From positions 1 to 52,660 of the forward strand of contig CABYGG010000008.1 of assembly GCA_902518505.1 (NCBI GenBank): a DNA stretch of 52,660 bases. Direction: 5' to 3'. The stretch comes from an uncultured Alphaproteobacteria bacterium (GTDB lineage: Bacteria > Pseudomonadota > Alphaproteobacteria > HIMB59). This document shows positions 49,692-52,660 of the stretch, in pieces. Both the position numbers and the translations under genes were made by a program. Under the pieces are notes generated by a model. It made no database searches, was not told where the DNA came from, and saw nothing but the letters and a program-made list of their open reading frames with translations. The first letter of the stretch is position 1; each line of letters starts with the position of its first letter.

Positions 49692-51101
49692 TTGAGCAAC
49701 CAAGGCCCAAAAACACTTTTTGATAAAATCTGGTCTGAGCATCTTGTCGGTCAAAGAGAAGATGGGACTAATCTTTTATATATTGATCGTCATTTAGTTC
49801 ATGAAGTAACTAGCCCCCAAGCTTTCGAAGGATTAAAACTATCCAATCGTCCCGTTCATAGACCAGAGGCTACGATAGCTGTCGCAGACCATAATGTTCC
49901 TACTATAAATAGACAAAATATTGAGGACCCACAAAGTAAAATTCAGGTCGAAACTCTAGCAAAAAACACTAAAGAGCATGGAATTCAATATTTTGATTTA
50001 ATGGACCAAAGACAAGGTATTGTTCATATCATTGGTCCTGAGCAGGGAATTACCCAACCGGGCATGACAATTGTCTGTGGAGACAGTCACACCTCTACTC
50101 ATGGAGCTTTCGGGGCTCTCGCTTTTGGTATCGGAACAAGTGAAGTTGAGCATGTTCTGGCTACGCAAACAATTGTTCAAAATCCTGCAAAAAATATGAG
50201 AATTTCGGTAAATGGTGAACTTCCCTTTGGAGTAAATTCTAAAGATTTAATCTTGTACATAATTGGAAAAATTGGAACAGCTGGGGGAACTGGTCATGTA
50301 ATTGAGTATGCTGGTTCATCTATCATGGGCCTTTCTATGGAAGGCAGAATGACTATTTGTAATATGAGCATTGAAGCTGGTGCTCGCGCTGGATTAATTA
50401 GCCCAGATCAAACAACTTTTAATTATATAAAAGGTAGACCTTATGCCCCTGGAACTGAACACTGGGATCAAGCAGTAGAATACTGGTCATCTCTTCCCTC
50501 AGATAATGATGCAAATTACGATCATGAAATAGTTATAGATAGTTCAGAAATTGACCCAATGGTGACATGGGGAACTAGCCCTGAGGATGTTGTGTCAGTG
50601 AAAGGCACGGTGCCAAATCCAAGTAGTGCTAAAACAGAAAATAAAAAGAAAAGTATTGAAAGATCACTTGAGTATATGGGTCTTAAGCCCGGAACAAAAA
50701 TTACAGACATAAAATTAGATAAAATATTTATTGGTTCTTGCACAAATGGTCGAATTGAGGATTTAAGAAAAGTTGCATCTATTGTTAAGGACAAAAAGAT
50801 TGCTTCACATGTTCAAGCAATGATTGTACCAGGATCAGGCTTAGTTAAAAAACAAGCAGAAGAAGAAGGAATTGATATAATTTTAAAAGATGCTGGCTTC
50901 GAATGGAGAGAGGCTGGATGTTCAATGTGCCTTGGTATGAATCCCGATCAATTAAAACCAGGTGAAAGGTGCGCATCAACTTCTAATAGAAATTTTGAAG
51001 GTAGACAAGGCCGAGGTGGTAGAACTCATTTAATGAGTCCTGAGCTTGCTGCGGCATCTGCTATTACTGGAAACATTTCAGATATAAGAGATTTTACATA
51101 A
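49692..51101 (+). CDS. leuC: 3-isopropylmalate dehydratase large subunit
   Basis: A 469-residue aconitase-family enzyme of leucine synthesis. It has [13 protein letters not shown], the segment [20 protein letters not shown], and the 4Fe-4S ligands in [17 protein letters not shown] and in [32 protein letters not shown] is near the C-terminus. It starts with TTG ten bases after rplS, so the leucine genes appear to be in the ribosomal-protein transcription unit. It acts with LeuD. Confidence 0.97.
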   Translation: MSNQGPKTLFDKIWSEHLVGQREDGTNLLYIDRHLVHEVTSPQAFEGLKLSNRPVHRPEATIAVADHNVPTINRQNIEDPQSKIQVETLAKNTKEHGIQYFDLMDQRQGIVHIIGPEQGITQPGMTIVCGDSHTSTHGAFGALAFGIGTSEVEHVLATQTIVQNPAKNMRISVNGELPFGVNSKDLILYIIGKIGTAGGTGHVIEYAGSSIMGLSMEGRMTICNMSIEAGARAGLISPDQTTFNYIKGRPYAPGTEHWDQAVEYWSSLPSDNDANYDHEIVIDSSEIDPMVTWGTSPEDVVSVKGTVPNPSSAKTENKKKSIERSLEYMGLKPGTKITDIKLDKIFIGSCTNGRIEDLRKVASIVKDKKIASHVQAMIVPGSGLVKKQAEEEGIDIILKDAGFEWREAGCSMCLGMNPDQLKPGERCASTSNRNFEGRQGRGGRTHLMSPELAAASAITGNISDIRDFT

Positions 51102-51102
51102 A

Positions 51103-51711
51103 ATGGATAAGTTTCATTCTTTAAAAGGTATCGCAGCTCCTTTACCAATTGTTAATATCGATACTGATATGATCATCCCAAAGCAATTTCTCAAAACAAT
51201 TAAAAGAACTGGTCTTGGTGTAAGTTTGTTTTATGAGATGAGATATGATAACGATGGAAACCTCATCAAAGATTTTGTTTTGAATACATCTCCTTTTGAT
51301 CAGTCAAAAATTTTGGTTGCTGGTGATAATTTTGGATGTGGATCAAGTAGAGAACACGCCCCTTGGTCTCTTAAAGATTTTGGAATAAGAAGCGTAATTT
51401 CAACAAGTTTTGCAGATATTTTCTATAATAATTGCTTTCAAAATGGAATTTTACCGATAGTTGTCAGCCCTGAAAACCTCGATCAATTAATGACAGCGGC
51501 TAAAAATCAAATTGAGTTCACTATCGACCTTCCGGAGCAAATCATTAAAGCTGGCAATCATTCAATCAATTTTGAAATTGAAGAATTCAGAAAAGAAAGA
51601 CTTTTGCAGGGATTAGACGATATAGGCATTACCCTTGGTTACCAAGACAAAATTAATGCATACGAAGAGGATAAAAAAAATAAAAAACCTTGGTTATTTA
51701 AAAAAAATTAA
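51103..51711 (+). CDS. leuD: 3-isopropylmalate dehydratase small subunit
   Basis: A 202-residue swivel-domain partner of LeuC. Typical segments are [79 protein letters not shown] and [16 protein letters not shown]. It isomerises 2- to 3-isopropylmalate together with LeuC. It is one base after leuC and directly followed by leuB. Confidence 0.97.
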   Translation: MDKFHSLKGIAAPLPIVNIDTDMIIPKQFLKTIKRTGLGVSLFYEMRYDNDGNLIKDFVLNTSPFDQSKILVAGDNFGCGSSREHAPWSLKDFGIRSVISTSFADIFYNNCFQNGILPIVVSPENLDQLMTAAKNQIEFTIDLPEQIIKAGNHSINFEIEEFRKERLLQGLDDIGITLGYQDKINAYEEDKKNKKPWLFKKN

Positions 51712-52660
51712 ATGAGTTCTAGAATTTTAGTTTTACCTGGAGATGGCATAGGTGTGGAAGTTGCAGATCAAGCCATAAGAGTAATTGAAAAATTAAATGA
51801 GCAAGGTCTTAATGCAAGTTATGAAAAAGATTTAGTTGGAGGCGCTTCATATGATGTTAATGGCGAACCTTTGACTAACTCTGTTTTAGAGAAAGCAAAA
51901 AATTCAGATGCTGTATTATTGGGAGCAGTTGGTGGATCAAAGTGGGATGACGTAGAAAGATCAAAAAGACCAGAAGCTGGGCTTTTAGGTTTGAGGAAAG
52001 AATTAGAACTTTTTGCAAATCTGAGACCTGCTATAGTTTTTGATGCTCTTGTTTCAGCTTCAACTTTAAAAAATGAAGTGGTAAACAATTTAGATATTAT
52101 GATTGTAAGAGAATTGACTGGTGGTGTATATTTTGGTCAACCTCGAGGAATAGAAAACACGCCAAATGGTAAGAAAGCGATTGACACACAAATTTATCAC
52201 GATTACGAAATCGATAGGATTGCTAGAGTTGCTTTTGATTTAGCCAGAAAAAGAAATAATAAAGTAACATCTGTTGAGAAAGCTAACGTTATGGAAACAG
52301 GTGTACTCTGGAGAGAGATTGTGAAAGAAACTCATAAAGATTTTTCAGATATTACACTAGAAAATATGTTAGCAGATAATTGTGCTATGCAACTTGTTAG
52401 AAACCCAAAACAATTTGATGTAATAGTTACAGATAATCTTTTTGGAGATTTGCTGAGTGATTGTGCTGCTATGCTGACTGGTTCGCTTGGAATGTTACCA
52501 TCGGCATCATTGGGGGAAGAAAAAAATGGCAAAAGACATGGACTTTTTGAGCCTGTTCATGGAAGCGCCCCTGATATTGCAGGTCAAGATAAAGCAAATC
52601 CAATTGCTACCATTTTAAGTTTGTCTATGATGTTAAAATATAATCTCAATAAACCAGAGT
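51712..52660 (+). CDS. leuB: 3-isopropylmalate dehydrogenase, partial
   Basis: This gene begins at the ATG touching the leuD stop and runs off the right edge after about 316 codons of an expected 350-370. It has [20 protein letters not shown] at the start, then [100 protein letters not shown] and [20 protein letters not shown]. It oxidatively decarboxylates 3-isopropylmalate with NAD. All visible active-site residues are present. Confidence 0.97.
   Translation, partial: MSSRILVLPGDGIGVEVADQAIRVIEKLNEQGLNASYEKDLVGGASYDVNGEPLTNSVLEKAKNSDAVLLGAVGGSKWDDVERSKRPEAGLLGLRKELELFANLRPAIVFDALVSASTLKNEVVNNLDIMIVRELTGGVYFGQPRGIENTPNGKKAIDTQIYHDYEIDRIARVAFDLARKRNNKVTSVEKANVMETGVLWREIVKETHKDFSDITLENMLADNCAMQLVRNPKQFDVIVTDNLFGDLLSDCAAMLTGSLGMLPSASLGEEKNGKRHGLFEPVHGSAPDIAGQDKANPIATILSLSMMLKYNLNKPE

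Overview
The window looks like chromosomal DNA from a streamlined, low-GC marine alphaproteobacterium. The markers for the class are a GcrA cell-cycle regulator, a CarD-family factor beside a seven-iron ferredoxin, a TIGR02300 zinc-ribbon protein, the order ftsY-mtaB-dapF next to ffh-rpsP-rimM-trmD-rplS, and System I cytochrome c maturation. Genes are tightly packed, with many stop/start overlaps and almost no spacers. With the edge-truncated lyase counted, no gene-free stretch exceeds about 300 bases. I would guess a SAR11-like, HIMB59-like or AEGEAN-169-like lineage, but genus-level placement cannot be made from this sequence alone.

Layout. 1-6.3 kb: a partial secreted polysaccharide lyase, a BI-1 membrane protein, a tas-phhB-DUF3429 set, an ECF sigma factor with a ChrR-like cupin partner, an IalB-family protein, argG, and a SnoaL-like gene split by a -1 frameshift at a slippery A7 run. 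6.36-22.4 kb: an accessory surface/export locus. It has a TolC-family lipoprotein with a SPOR tail, a 3102-residue giant protein (LEPR motif, DUF4347, 15 VCBS-like repeats, a propeller-like insert), two HlyD-type adaptors (one with a GAF-like cytoplasmic head), and a PqqD-like/M50 zinc protease/HlyD fusion. No type I ABC exporter gene is present.

22.4-29.5 kb: a small barrel protein, folD, yggT, then an amino-acid ABC transporter. Its ATPase gene is separated from its binding protein and permeases by two bactofilin genes, and an FAD oxidoreductase lies inside the operon. 29.5-35.2 kb: complete ccmABCDEFGH on the minus strand, including a 43-residue ccmD, downstream of a histone H1-like Lys/Ala repeat gene. 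35.3-40.6 kb: a SUV3-like helicase, TerB, fdxA, carD, TIGR02300, rpmF, recX and tRNA-Arg(CCT).

40.6-52.7 kb: gcrA, pgk, yciB-ftsY-mtaB-dapF (minus), then ffh-rpsP-rimM-trmD-rplS-leuC-leuD-leuB (plus; leuB runs off the edge). The signal-recognition GTPases Ffh and FtsY therefore lie on either side of one divergent promoter region.

The best candidate for an undescribed system is the 6.4-22.4 kb locus: a giant calcium-binding-type surface protein encoded with TolC- and HlyD-type parts and an intramembrane metalloprotease in place of the usual ABC transporter. Domain calls come from reading the translations by eye. No database search was run.
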